From positions 18,472 to 82,471 of the forward strand of contig CAAGFJ010000084.1 of assembly GCA_900769115.1 (NCBI GenBank): DNA of 64,000 bases, given 5' to 3'. A model generated the notes under the pieces. It saw only the letters and a program-made list of their open reading frames with translations, made no database searches and had not been told where the DNA came from. This DNA comes from Lachnospiraceae bacterium. Lineage in GTDB: Bacteria > Bacillota > Clostridia > Lachnospirales > Lachnospiraceae. The translations under genes were made by a program, and so were the position numbers. Of this stretch, positions 1 to 9,402 are shown in pieces (within the stretch, counting starts at the first letter, position 1; the number at the start of each line of letters is the position of its first letter).

Positions 1-1
1 G

Positions 2-742
2 AGTGTATTGGATAATATCTGTTTCCCGTTACAGATTCAGGGAGTGAAGAAGAAAGAGGCAAGAACAAAAGCGAGAGAGCTTCTGAAAACGGTTGGCTTG
101 GAGGAAAAGGAGAAAGCGTATCCGGCGCAGTTGTCCGGTGGACAGAAGCAGAGGGTGGCAATTGCAAGGGCGTTGGCAGCCAATCCGAAGATCCTGCTTT
201 GCGATGAAGCAACAAGTGCATTAGATCCGCAGACGACTGCATCGATATTAGCATTATTGAAGCAGATCAATGAGCAGTTCGGAATTACGATTGTGATCAT
301 TACACATCAGATGTCAGTGATCCGGGAGATCTGTAACCGGGTTGCAATCATTGAACGGGGTGCGTTGGTGGAAGATGGATCTGTGACGGATATCTTTAAT
401 CATCCGAAATCAAAAGCAGCCAAGGAACTGATCTTAAGGGATCGCCCGGATACGGAAGCAGACCGAAAACAGGATGTGTTAGTCGGGCAGTTGAAGAGCA
501 ACCGTAAGATGCGGATTGTCTTTTCGGATAATTCTGCATTTGAACCGGTGATTGCCAATATGATCCTGAAATTTGAAACTCCGGTGAATATTCTTCGCGC
601 AGATACGAAGAATGTTGGCGGTGTTGCTAAGGGAGAAATGATATTAGGACTGCCGGAAGATAAGCATTTGCAGGTAGATATAGAACAGTATCTGACGGAT
701 TGCGGATTAGAGATTGAGGAGGTGACAGGTGATGTGGAGTAG
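2..742 (+). CDS. metN: Methionine ABC transporter ATP-binding protein MetN (5' truncated by window)
   Basis: ATPase subunit that powers methionine import together with MetI and MetQ just downstream. The frame is open from the first bases, so the true start and the Walker A motif lie outside the window. Visible are the ABC signature (SGGQKQR), the Walker B region (ILLCDEATSALDP) and the switch histidine (IITHQ). The last 80 or so residues look like the NIL substrate-sensing domain of MetN proteins, which binds methionine and inhibits transport. The stop codon overlaps the start of metI, indicating translational coupling. The leader, where an S-box might sit, is not in the window. Confidence 0.93.
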   Translation, partial: SVLDNICFPLQIQGVKKKEARTKARELLKTVGLEEKEKAYPAQLSGGQKQRVAIARALAANPKILLCDEATSALDPQTTASILALLKQINEQFGITIVIITHQMSVIREICNRVAIIERGALVEDGSVTDIFNHPKSKAAKELILRDRPDTEADRKQDVLVGQLKSNRKMRIVFSDNSAFEPVIANMILKFETPVNILRADTKNVGGVAKGEMILGLPEDKHLQVDIEQYLTDCGLEIEEVTGDVE

Positions 743-1391
743 TGAAGTAACAAATATGATCATAGTGGGAATCGGAGAGACGCTTTACATGACGTTGGTA
801 TCTACATTGCTTGGATATGTATTAGGGCTTCCGATGGGAATTGTATTAACCGTGACAGACCGGGATGGGATTCACCCAAATGCAGTGATATATAAGATAT
901 TAGATTTTATTGCCAATCTGGTAAGAAGTATTCCGTTCATTATCCTGTTGGTTGTATTGATTCCGTTTACCAGATTTCTGGTAGGCAAGAGTTACGGACC
1001 GACAGCCATGATCGTATCGCTTGTGATCGCAGCGGCACCATACATTGCCAGAATGGTAGAATCTTCACTGAAAGAAGTGGATGCCGGAGTGATTGAGGCA
1101 GCCCGTTCTATGGGGGCTTCCAATTTTACGATTGTCATGAGGGTGATGTTAGTAGAGGCGAGAACTTCCCTGATCGTGGGAGCGACCATCAGCTTAGGAA
1201 CCATCTTAGGTTATTCTGCTATGGCAGGAACCGTTGGTGGTGGTGGATTAGGAGCCATTGCGATCCGTTATGGATATACCAGATGGCAGACCGACATCAT
1301 GATTGTAACGGTGTTATTATTGATCATTTTATTCCAGATCTTCCAGAACATAGGAATGAAATTAGCAGATCATTTTGATCGAAGAAAGTAA
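732..1391 (+). CDS. metI: Methionine ABC transporter permease MetI
   Basis: Integral membrane permease of the MetNIQ importer, about 219 residues with five or so hydrophobic segments. The EAA-type coupling loop is visible (EAARSMGASNFTIVMRVM), where the ATPase docks. The ATG at 732 overlaps the metN stop by 11 bases. A GTG one codon earlier (729) is also in frame, but the ATG has better spacing from the GGAGGTGACAGG sequence. Length and order metN-metI-metQ are those usual in Firmicutes. Confidence 0.93.
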   Translation: MWSSEVTNMIIVGIGETLYMTLVSTLLGYVLGLPMGIVLTVTDRDGIHPNAVIYKILDFIANLVRSIPFIILLVVLIPFTRFLVGKSYGPTAMIVSLVIAAAPYIARMVESSLKEVDAGVIEAARSMGASNFTIVMRVMLVEARTSLIVGATISLGTILGYSAMAGTVGGGGLGAIAIRYGYTRWQTDIMIVTVLLLIILFQIFQNIGMKLADHFDRRK

Positions 1392-1485
1392 GTAAATGAT
1401 AGTGATATGACAAGAGAGCAGGGGAAAGCAGAGAGGTTATATTACTTTCATATAAATCAAATATCAAAATCAGGAGGAAAGAATT

Positions 1486-2382
1486 ATGAAAAAGAAGATT
1501 TTAGCAGGTATTTTAGTAAGTGTATTATCATTAGGAGTATTAACCGGATGCGGAAGCAGTGCAGACAGCAGCACAACCGCAGCAACAGAGGGTAAGCAGA
1601 CGACTCAGGAAGCTTCTGAGAGTGGCGATGATGCCAATGTAGAATCTAAAGGAACCATTACGGTAGCAGCATCTGCAACCCCGCACGCAGAAATTCTTGC
1701 AGCAGCAAAGCCAATTCTTGCAAAAGAGGGATGGGATCTGGAAGTAACCGAGTATGATGATTACGTATTGCCGAATGAAGTCGTAGAAGGTGGAGAGATT
1801 GATGCAAATTACTTCCAGCATGTACCATATCTTGACAGTTTCAACGAGGAAAAGGGAACACATTTAGTACAGGTGGGCAAGATCCACTATGAGCCATTTG
1901 GTATCTATCCGGGAACTAAGAAGAGCTTAGATGATATTGCAGATGGTGATACGATCGCAGTACCAAATGATACCACAAATGAGGCACGTGCATTACTCTT
2001 ATTACAGGATAACGGAATCATTACTTTAAAGGATGGTGCCGGATTAGAGGCAACTGTGAATGATATTGCAGAGAATCCTCATAACATCAAGATTGAAGAG
2101 TTAGCAGCAGAGCAGGTAGCAAGAGTTGCAGATGAGGTTGCTTATGTAGTATTGAATGGTAACTATGCATTACAGGCTGGTTTCTCTGTAGCAAAGGATT
2201 CTCTTGCTTATGAGAAGTCAGATTCCGAAGCTGCTAAGACATATGTAAATGTTATCGTAGTCAAAGAAGGAAATGAAGATAACGAGGGTGTGAAAGCATT
2301 GGTAGAGGTGTTGAAGTCTGATGAGATCAAAGACTTTATCAATAAGACTTACGATGGAGCGGTAATTCCGTTTGAAGAATAA
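1486..2382 (+). CDS. metQ: Methionine-binding lipoprotein MetQ (NlpA family)
   Basis: Substrate-binding lipoprotein that captures methionine outside the membrane and hands it to MetI. The N terminus has a lysine-rich head, a hydrophobic core and a lipobox (GVLTGC) at about residue 22, followed by a Ser/Thr-rich linker. The NlpA/MetQ fold is supported by ATPHAEIL, the EVTEYDDYVLPN stretch and the IDANYFQHVPYL motif. An AGGAGGAAAGAATT ribosome binding site precedes the ATG. A hairpin terminator follows, closing the operon. Confidence 0.95.
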   Translation: MKKKILAGILVSVLSLGVLTGCGSSADSSTTAATEGKQTTQEASESGDDANVESKGTITVAASATPHAEILAAAKPILAKEGWDLEVTEYDDYVLPNEVVEGGEIDANYFQHVPYLDSFNEEKGTHLVQVGKIHYEPFGIYPGTKKSLDDIADGDTIAVPNDTTNEARALLLLQDNGIITLKDGAGLEATVNDIAENPHNIKIEELAAEQVARVADEVAYVVLNGNYALQAGFSVAKDSLAYEKSDSEAAKTYVNVIVVKEGNEDNEGVKALVEVLKSDEIKDFINKTYDGAVIPFEE

Positions 2383-2434
2383 GCAGATATTGTTTTATGT
2401 AATAAGATAATCATGTTGTCAGATAAGCCATATA

Positions 2435-2464
2435 GGGCGTCTTCATAAGAAGGCGCTCTTTTGC
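2435..2464 (+). terminator. Intrinsic terminator after metQ
   Basis: A 10-bp stem (2435-2444 with 2449-2458, two G-U pairs) with the loop ATAA is followed by TTTTTGCTTT. It ends the metNIQ transcript. Confidence 0.8.
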
Positions 2465-2502
2465 TTTGTAATTCCGCACAGGAGTAAAAGAGTCACAAAC
2501 AG
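2465..2502 (+). repeat. Possible degenerate tail of the interspersed repeat seen at 16 and 35.7 kb
   Basis: The stretch around 2470-2500 (AATTCC, then AGGAGT and AAAAGAGT) resembles the end of the element near 16100-16125 (AATTCC, AGGGGT, AAAAGAGT). The match is partial and was aligned by eye. It lies in the 440-base gap between metQ and the mannanase gene. Confidence 0.3.
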
Positions 2503-2621
2503 TTCATTGCTTTATTCGGATGTTAGTTAAATAATTTTTGAAATTAGGTTAGGCGATATGCAAAAATAAACAATAAATAGTGATAAACGAGGATGAAATG
2601 TAAATAAATGGTACGCGATTG

Positions 2622-2667
2622 TATAATTTGCATAAAAAAATTAAAATATTATTTGTTATTTATGCAA
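2622..2667 (+). promoter_or_regulatory. AT-rich control region upstream of the mannanase gene
   Basis: The gap before the GH26 gene is very AT-rich. A TATAAT hexamer (2622-2627) is followed at once by a 9-bp inverted repeat, TTGCATAAA (2628-2636) and TTTATGCAA (2659-2667), separated by 22 A/T bases. This could be an operator, but no -35 match was clear. The leader from here to the start codon would be about 190 bases. Confidence 0.35.
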
Positions 2668-2824
2668 TTGCACAAATAATGATATTAAGTTATTATAAGG
2701 TTAGGGAAGAGTTATAAAAACGGTTAAATTACCTAAAAATAATATGTGCATTTTGACACATTCTGAGAGGAGGGCAGCTCGAGGACGTAACTAATAACAG
2801 GTGTTTAACACGGGAGGTATTAAC

Positions 2825-5800
2825 TTGAAAAAGAACAGAAAAAAACAGATCATTGCGATGGCAATGGCAACAACAATGGCATTTACACTCGCACCGGTAC
2901 CACAGCAGCCATGGTGTATACAGGCAAAGGCGGAACAGGCTATTAATAATATGATTAATGCAAAGGGAGATTATAAGTTTGATCCGGCAAGTACATGGGA
3001 TAATAATGAGGGAAAAGAAAATAACGTAGAGATTACAACGGATTCGGTGCCACAGGATGGAACAATGCTTGTTATGGATGTTCTGTTGCCGGAAAAGGAA
3101 GGAAATGCACCGGAATTTAATGGAATTATGAAGGCGGTTGGAGTTTTAAGACTTGGCTCGAGCTGGAACTGGGTGCAGTCGAATGTAATTCCGGAACTTA
3201 CAAGTGCAGATTTTAAGGACAAGGTAGAGCTTGACGGAACAACCTATTATAAGGCGTCGGTAAAGATTCCGTTTGCAGATACGGTTGGTGCAAATGGTGA
3301 GGATGGCAAATGGAACGGTGATATGCCATTTGCACAGGCAGTAACGGAGCCGGTGAGTGCAGTGACGGTACAATTTGCAGGATATCAGTGTGATTATGCA
3401 GGAGATATTGCAGTTGCAAATGCAGAACTCACACATACAGAAGATGAGGCGAAACAGACAGTATTGAAAACGTGGGATTTTATGGAAGGTGCTGATAGCT
3501 GGGAATATGCGGAAGGCTGGGAGTATAAGTACACTGGCGGGGCATCGGTAGAAGCGGTAGATGGTAGATTACAAATAGGTGTGAATTATAGCAAGGATTC
3601 CGCGGAAAGCTGGAGTCAGTTATGTGTGCGTCGTTGGGGTAATGTGGATATAGACAGTGCAAATGAGATGACAATGGATTTCTATTATAAGGAAGAGAAT
3701 ATGACAAAGGGCGGATTCGCAATTAAGGCAACCTTGCAAGGTGATGAAGGTGAATCGACGCTTGCAGAAGTCAATGTTTCTTTGGATCTGACACAGGCAG
3801 AGGATGCTGGGAATGGCTGGAAGAAAGTAAAGGTTTCGCTTCCATTTGATTCGGCTATCAGTGGAATCTGTTGCAATATTGCAATCGGTATTGTGGGACA
3901 GAATACGGATTATGTAGGTGATGTTGCTTTGGATGACATTATATTGTTAAAGAAAGAATCCACAGATACATCAGTTGACTCTACAAAAAAAGCAGATGTG
4001 AATAAGAAAGCGGTTGTCATTACGGATTCGCAATTGGTAACTAATACATTGGAAAAGGAAGAGAAAATAGCAATTACAAAAGAGGTTTCATTGGTGGATC
4101 CGAAATCTTCCATTAATACCAAAGCAGTTTATTCGTATTTGAAGGCAATGGGAGAGTCGAAGAGTGTGATCTATGGACATCAGGATGATACATGGCGTAA
4201 GGCAGGATCAAAGGATCTTAGTAATTCTGACACGAAAGATGTAACTAATTCGATATCCGGCATTGTGGGAATTGATGGTTTGTCTTTAACCGGAAATGAG
4301 TATAGTGCATCTGAATACAATGCAGCTTTCAAGCCGGAAACAGCATTGCCAAAGACTCCAGCTGGCAATGTACAGGCGGCAGCGCTTCTTACCAATCAGA
4401 ATATCAAAGAGGGTGCAATCATTACCATGTCATTACATATGCCGAATTTTTCTGTAGTAAAGGAGAATGAGAATTATACGGAGGGGGATCCAACCTATGC
4501 CCGATATGATTTTTCCGGATATTCTCCGAATAATCTGAAGGGCAATGTGATGAACCAGATTCTGCCTGGAGGCCAGTATAATGATAAGTTCAATGCTTAT
4601 CTGGATATGGTGGCGGATTATGCAAAGCAGGTTGATGGAACTATTTTGTTCCGCCCATTCCATGAGAATACAGGAAGCTGGTTCTGGTGGGGTGCTGCAT
4701 TTTGTGATGCTGCAACTTATAAGAATGTATGGAAGTATACGGTAGAATATCTGAGGGATGAAAAGGATGTACATAATCTGTTATATGTATATGGACCTGG
4801 AAGTGAAGCTTCAAATGTAGAGGAATATGGTGAACGTTATCCGGGAGATGCATATGTGGATATGGTAGGTCTTGACATTTACAATGATGCTCCAACAGAG
4901 GATAATAACAATACCTGGTTTAAAACATTCCGTAATTCAGTGGAGATTGTTCAGAAGTTTGCCAAGGATCACGAAAAATTAATGGCAGTGACAGAAACTG
5001 GAATTAGGAATGAGACACAGAAGAGCGAGAACCAGACGGCATTACTGTCTACCGGTAATCAGGATAAGGACTGGTATCAGAATGTGTTAAATGCAATTTC
5101 TGAAACGGATGCGTCCTACTTCCTTCTTTGGGCCAACTTTGGTAAAAAGGATGGATACTATACACCTTATGTAGATAAGGTGAATAAGGATGGTTCGCTA
5201 CATGGACACGAGATGTTAGATGCGTTCCTTACATTTTATAATGATCCGAGAACGGTATTTGCATCACAGCAAAAGACGGTTTTGCAGGATATCGATAATA
5301 CATTGAAGGAAGTACAGAACAAGGATGCAGAGGCTAAGATAGAGGGCTATATTGTATCACCGGTGGCAAGGGATCGTATTCTGGATGGAATTACGGTTAA
5401 AGCGAAGGTTAATCAGGCAGGTGAAGAAGATAAGATTACAGTAACATTAAAGGCAAAACAGGAAAAAACAGTAGAGGCTGTTAAGACAGAAAAGAATTAT
5501 TATGTTGCTGAACTATCCAGAGAAGATATCGTATCACTTGGAGAGGATAATGGAACGATTACGTTAGCAGCAAACGGAACGGTACTGGATCAGATTGGTG
5601 TGATCTTTAATAAAGAGAAACCAAAGGAGGATCCTTATGAGATTGATGGTTTTGAAAACTATTCCGGTGTGGATTCTTTATTGACAGCTGCGTGGACAAC
5701 CAATAAAGCAAGTGGTTGTACCATAAAGTTAGGTTTGGATAAGGAAAAAGCATTAGATGGTGATTATGCCATGAAGTTTGATTATGTAGAAGGAAAAGGA

Positions 5801-6766
5801 GGCTGGGCAGGAGCAACGATTGCAAAGGAGGTAGATTGGTCTGCGTGTAACGCACTGCAGTTCTACACCATTCCGGATGGAAACAATCAGAAAGTGGTTG
5901 TACAGATTACTGCGAATGGAATGGTATATGAAGCATATATGAATACTTATAAAGAATACTGTAATACGAAAGAGCCGTTAAAGGTAACTATTCCATTTGC
6001 GGAATTTTGTGAGAGAGACACGACAGGAAATCCAAAGGGTGGATTGGCATCAGCTGCAGGCAAGATAGAATCTGTTGGACTCTGGGTTAATGCAGTGGAT
6101 GATAGTGAAGCGATGACGGAAGAAGGAGTATCCGGTACTATTTATTACGATAAGATTACTGCTGTAAAAGATACGGTGGAAGGCGTTGTTATCAAATCTG
6201 CAAAGGAAGTAGTGAAACCGGATGAGAAAACAGATTCCGATACAACAGAACAACCAAAGTCGACCGAACAATCAACAACGGCTTCTGGAACAACACAGGC
6301 AACACAGACAGTGAATAAACAGGAGAATCCGGTTGTAAAGGATAATGATGAGGTGACAGACGGCAATAACCGGTATCAGGTGCTTAGTGTGGAAGGAAAG
6401 ACAGTAGCGTTCCGTGCACCAACCCGTAAGAATGTGACAAGTATCATAATTCCAGATGCAGTTATGATCAATGGACAGACATATCAGGTAGTTAGCGTTG
6501 CAAAGAATGCTTGTAAGAACTGTAAGAAACTTAACAAGATTGTGATCGGCAAGAATATCACGGCAATTGGTAAGAATGCGTTCAAAAATTGCAAGAACGT
6601 GAAGAAGGTTGTTGTTAAGACAAAGAAGTTGAAGAGTGTTGGTAGAAACGCATTCAAGGGACTGAATAAAAAGGCAAGGATTAAGGTTCCAGCTTCTAAA
6701 TATAAGAAGTATCAGAAGTTGTTTCAGAAGAAAGGACAACCGAAAGGGGTTCGTATTATAAAATAA
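2825..6766 (+). CDS. Secreted multidomain GH26 beta-mannanase with BspA-like C-terminal tail
   Basis: Predicted extracellular endo-beta-mannanase of about 1313 residues. The TTG at 2825 follows GGGAGGT by seven bases, whereas the upstream GTG (2801) has no good site. A KKNRKK head and hydrophobic stretch to about residue 37 form a signal peptide. Two beta-rich modules, probably carbohydrate-binding, fill about 40-400. The GH26 catalytic domain spans roughly 430-830, with the acid/base in FRPFHENTGSWFWWG (E614) and the nucleophile in MAVTETG (E724). A further binding-type module lies at about 920-1110, followed by a Thr/Glu/Gln-rich linker. The Lys/Asn-rich end has two leucine-rich repeats of the BspA type (NKIVIGKNITAIGKNAFKN). 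There is no LPxTG, so wall attachment is unclear. It stands alone between two terminators. Confidence 0.88.
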   Translation: MKKNRKKQIIAMAMATTMAFTLAPVPQQPWCIQAKAEQAINNMINAKGDYKFDPASTWDNNEGKENNVEITTDSVPQDGTMLVMDVLLPEKEGNAPEFNGIMKAVGVLRLGSSWNWVQSNVIPELTSADFKDKVELDGTTYYKASVKIPFADTVGANGEDGKWNGDMPFAQAVTEPVSAVTVQFAGYQCDYAGDIAVANAELTHTEDEAKQTVLKTWDFMEGADSWEYAEGWEYKYTGGASVEAVDGRLQIGVNYSKDSAESWSQLCVRRWGNVDIDSANEMTMDFYYKEENMTKGGFAIKATLQGDEGESTLAEVNVSLDLTQAEDAGNGWKKVKVSLPFDSAISGICCNIAIGIVGQNTDYVGDVALDDIILLKKESTDTSVDSTKKADVNKKAVVITDSQLVTNTLEKEEKIAITKEVSLVDPKSSINTKAVYSYLKAMGESKSVIYGHQDDTWRKAGSKDLSNSDTKDVTNSISGIVGIDGLSLTGNEYSASEYNAAFKPETALPKTPAGNVQAAALLTNQNIKEGAIITMSLHMPNFSVVKENENYTEGDPTYARYDFSGYSPNNLKGNVMNQILPGGQYNDKFNAYLDMVADYAKQVDGTILFRPFHENTGSWFWWGAAFCDAATYKNVWKYTVEYLRDEKDVHNLLYVYGPGSEASNVEEYGERYPGDAYVDMVGLDIYNDAPTEDNNNTWFKTFRNSVEIVQKFAKDHEKLMAVTETGIRNETQKSENQTALLSTGNQDKDWYQNVLNAISETDASYFLLWANFGKKDGYYTPYVDKVNKDGSLHGHEMLDAFLTFYNDPRTVFASQQKTVLQDIDNTLKEVQNKDAEAKIEGYIVSPVARDRILDGITVKAKVNQAGEEDKITVTLKAKQEKTVEAVKTEKNYYVAELSREDIVSLGEDNGTITLAANGTVLDQIGVIFNKEKPKEDPYEIDGFENYSGVDSLLTAAWTTNKASGCTIKLGLDKEKALDGDYAMKFDYVEGKGGWAGATIAKEVDWSACNALQFYTIPDGNNQKVVVQITANGMVYEAYMNTYKEYCNTKEPLKVTIPFAEFCERDTTGNPKGGLASAAGKIESVGLWVNAVDDSEAMTEEGVSGTIYYDKITAVKDTVEGVVIKSAKEVVKPDEKTDSDTTEQPKSTEQSTTASGTTQATQTVNKQENPVVKDNDEVTDGNNRYQVLSVEGKTVAFRAPTRKNVTSIIIPDAVMINGQTYQVVSVAKNACKNCKKLNKIVIGKNITAIGKNAFKNCKNVKKVVVKTKKLKSVGRNAFKGLNKKARIKVPASKYKKYQKLFQKKGQPKGVRIIK

Positions 6767-6793
6767 ATATAATGAACTGAGGATAGTGATGGG

Positions 6794-6824
6794 AAAGACG
6801 TCTTTGAAGGAGGGCGTCTTTTTC
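6794..6824 (+). terminator. Terminator after the mannanase gene
   Basis: AAAGACG (6794-6800) pairs with CGTCTTT (6815-6821), followed by more T residues. The 5' arm is also part of the palindrome AAAGACGTCTTT. Confidence 0.7.
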
Positions 6825-6909
6825 TTATGCAGGCAGTGCTTGGTATGGAAAGGATGACATGCTCCGTTGCGATATGATATAATGAATGCATAAATGTGAA
6901 TGCAACTTT

Positions 6910-6952
6910 CGAAGTGAGCATTCGCATAAGAACGCGCGAAGTGAGCATTCGC
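6910..6952 (+). repeat. Tandem 16-bp direct repeat before glycerate kinase
   Basis: CGAAGTGAGCATTCGC occurs perfectly at 6910-6925 and 6937-6952. Each copy is itself a small hairpin (CGAA/TTCG type). The pair lies in the leader of the glycerate kinase gene, downstream of a TATAAT near 6877-6882. Confidence 0.7.
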
Positions 6953-6984
6953 GTATAAATGCACAAAGGAAAGAAGATCATAAC

Positions 6985-8157
6985 ATGAAAAAAATTGTTG
7001 TAGCAGTTGATTCCTTTAAGGGGAGTATGACTTCTCTTGAGGCAGGCAATGCGGTGAAAACAGGTATACATAAGATGCATTCAGATTCGAAGGTAGAGGT
7101 CTATCCGGTTGCAGATGGCGGAGAGGGAACGGTAGAAGCATTGACTTATCAAAAGGAAATACAGGAACGTACCTGCATGGTGACGGGACTGTTAGGAGAA
7201 TGGATTGAATCCTCTTATATATGGTATGAAGGGGAAAATGGACGAACAGCGGTGATTGAGATGTCGGCGGCAGCAGGACTTCCGCTTGTGCCGGACGAAA
7301 GACGCAATCCCATGCATACAACAACATATGGAGTTGGAGAATTGATCCGGGATGCTATCTGGCAGGGGTGCAGAAGATTCCTTATTGGAATTGGAGGAAG
7401 TGCAACGAATGATGCGGGTATTGGTATGTTGCAGGCATTAGGATATCATTTCTTTGATCAGAATGGCAATGAGGTTGCTTATGGAGCAGAGGGACTCTCT
7501 AAGATTGCGGATATTGGATTTGAGGATGTATTGTTGGAACTTTCGTCCTGTCGGTTTCAGATTGCGTGTGATGTGACCAATCCATTAGTTGGGACGAATG
7601 GCTGTAGTGTTGTATATGGTCCTCAAAAGGGAGCGGATGCAGATATGACAGATACGATGGATGCATCTATGAAACGGTTTGCAGATCTGGTGGAGCATAT
7701 TGCGATGTGTGATATGGGACCGGTTCATCCGAATGGAACCCGTAATACACCGGGAACAGGGGCAGCGGGAGGATTAGGATATGCATTTTTGATGTTTCTG
7801 AATGCAGAGCTTCGACCGGGAATCAATATCGTATTGGATGAGATTGGATTAGAACAGGCAATTGCGGACGCAGATCTTGTGGTTACGGGAGAAGGACGGT
7901 TGGATGCACAGACTTTGATGGGAAAGACCCCTGCAGGAGTTGCACAGCTTGCTAAGAAATACGGGAAAAAGGTAATAGCAGTTGCAGGCTGTTTTGGAGA
8001 GGGCGTAGAACAGTGTGAACAAAGTGATTTGTTTGATGCCTGTTTTGCAGTGGATGATATATTGACGGAGGCGGAGAAAAAGCATGCGATGGAAAAAGAG
8101 TTTGCAATTGTTCATTTGCAACGATTAGTAGAACAGTATGTTGCGGTAGAAATATAG
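6985..8157 (+). CDS. glxK: Glycerate kinase (GlxK/GarK family)
   Basis: Phosphorylates D-glycerate, feeding it into lower glycolysis. About 390 residues, the normal family length. The N terminus MKKIVVAVDSFKGSMTS is the family signature, and VYPVADGGEGT, IGIGGSATNDAG, GPQKGAD and VVTGEGRLDAQT are conserved family blocks. The ATG at 6985 is preferred because the family signature begins there and AAAGGAAAG precedes it. The frame stays open upstream to 6886, but that part reads through the tandem repeat and is unlikely to be protein. Confidence 0.93.
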   Translation: MKKIVVAVDSFKGSMTSLEAGNAVKTGIHKMHSDSKVEVYPVADGGEGTVEALTYQKEIQERTCMVTGLLGEWIESSYIWYEGENGRTAVIEMSAAAGLPLVPDERRNPMHTTTYGVGELIRDAIWQGCRRFLIGIGGSATNDAGIGMLQALGYHFFDQNGNEVAYGAEGLSKIADIGFEDVLLELSSCRFQIACDVTNPLVGTNGCSVVYGPQKGADADMTDTMDASMKRFADLVEHIAMCDMGPVHPNGTRNTPGTGAAGGLGYAFLMFLNAELRPGINIVLDEIGLEQAIADADLVVTGEGRLDAQTLMGKTPAGVAQLAKKYGKKVIAVAGCFGEGVEQCEQSDLFDACFAVDDILTEAEKKHAMEKEFAIVHLQRLVEQYVAVEI

Positions 8158-8247
8158 AAGAATACAGGGATAGTCTACATAGAAAGAAGAATGTGATATT
8201 CTGGTGGATTATTGCAAGTGGGAGAGCGGAAGGAGTTATATAATAGG

Positions 8248-8805
8248 ATGAGAAAAAAAGTAGCGGTTCTATTTCCGGGAATCGGATATCACACAGATAA
8301 GCCATTATTATATTATAGTAAGAAACTTGCCAGAGAGCGGGGATATGAGATTATAGAGATCAAGTATGGGGAATTGCCATCCGGAGTGAAAGGTAATCCG
8401 GACAAGATGATAGAGGCGTTTCGCAAAGCGTTACAATATGCAACGGAACAGTTAACTACAGTTAAATTTAACACATATAGTGAAGTGTTATTTATTTCCA
8501 AAAGTGTGGGAACGGCGGTTGCGGCTGCTTATGCGAGACAATATAATATAAATGCGGGACAGATATATTATACACCGGTTGCAGAATCCTTTGATGCAAT
8601 CGGACAAGAGGGGATTGTATTTCATGGAACCGCTGATCCGTGGGCGGAGACGGCGAAGATTCAGGAAGAGTGTGAAAGAAGAGGATTGCCTTTGTATCTT
8701 ACTGAGAATGCCAATCATTCCATGGAGACGGGTGTTGTGGAAAGGGATCTTGAGATTATGCAGGAGATAATGGAGAAGACGGCGGCATATATGGATAAAA
8801 GATAG
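8248..8805 (+). CDS. Small alpha/beta-hydrolase-fold protein
   Basis: Cytoplasmic protein of about 185 residues that resembles small alpha/beta hydrolases. It shows a possible nucleophile elbow (FISKSVGTA), an acidic residue on a late strand (FHGTADPW) and a histidine near the end (ENANHSMETG), the order Ser-Asp-His of the triad. Substrate unknown. I chose the ATG at 8248 because the protein core MRKKVAVLFPGIGYHTDKP starts there. A TTG at 8212 is in frame but lacks a clear ribosome site. It is followed closely by a LURP-one-like gene and may share its transcript with glycerate kinase. Confidence 0.7.
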   Translation: MRKKVAVLFPGIGYHTDKPLLYYSKKLARERGYEIIEIKYGELPSGVKGNPDKMIEAFRKALQYATEQLTTVKFNTYSEVLFISKSVGTAVAAAYARQYNINAGQIYYTPVAESFDAIGQEGIVFHGTADPWAETAKIQEECERRGLPLYLTENANHSMETGVVERDLEIMQEIMEKTAAYMDKR

Positions 8806-8816
8806 GAGGCGGAAGA

Positions 8817-9290
8817 ATGCGTTTATTATTTAAACAACGGATATTTTCATGGTTTGACAGCTATGATATTACAGATGAAGATGGAAATAAGGTGTATGAG
8901 GTGAAGGGGCAGTTGGCGTGGGGACATTGCCTTAAAATATCCGACATATACGGTAGGGAAGTCGGGATGGTAAAAGAAAAGATTCTTACCTTTCTTCCAA
9001 AGTTTGAGATTTATGAACAGGGAAGATACCTTGGTTGCATCAGTAAAGAGTGGACATTTTTCAAACCTAAATATAATATCGAATATAAAGGCTGGTACGT
9101 AGAGGGAAACTGGTTGGAATGGGATTATATAATTACAGGGGCAGATGGTAGAAAGATTGCTTCTGTATCAAAAGAATATTTTCATCTGTCTGATACGTAT
9201 GTATTAGATGTTGTGAATTCGGAAGATGCATTTTATGTATTAATGTTTGTTTTGGCAATAGACGCAGAAAAATGCTCAAGGGATGACTGA
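8817..9290 (+). CDS. LURP-one-related (LOR, YxjI-like) protein
   Basis: A 157-residue protein with the repeated short-strand pattern of the LURP-one/YxjI (tubby-like) family: KQRIFSWFDSYDITDEDGN, then GREVGMVKEKILTFLPKFEIY and ADGRKIASVSKEYF. Members have a beta-barrel with a central helix, and their bacterial role is unknown. It lies 11 bases after the hydrolase gene with an AGGAGGCGGAAG ribosome binding site, so the two are co-transcribed. No signal peptide. Confidence 0.75.
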   Translation: MRLLFKQRIFSWFDSYDITDEDGNKVYEVKGQLAWGHCLKISDIYGREVGMVKEKILTFLPKFEIYEQGRYLGCISKEWTFFKPKYNIEYKGWYVEGNWLEWDYIITGADGRKIASVSKEYFHLSDTYVLDVVNSEDAFYVLMFVLAIDAEKCSRDD

Positions 9291-9402
9291 TTATCTGTAA
9301 AATCTATTGCTTTTTGAAAGTAAATATAATAGAATATTTTGGGGTAGGGTTTATGGAACCTGCCTAAGAAACAGTTGATAGTAAGAAGCTGGGAGGCAGC
9401 CT

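Noticed and set aside
1407..1595. 62-codon frame between metI and metQ
   Set aside because: It overlaps the ribosome site and start of metQ in another frame and has no protein-like features.
6272..6964. Long antisense frame of 230 codons opposite the mannanase 3' end
   Set aside because: It lies opposite a clear coding region, has Ile/Leu/His/Cys-rich shadow composition and crosses a terminator; no ribosome site.
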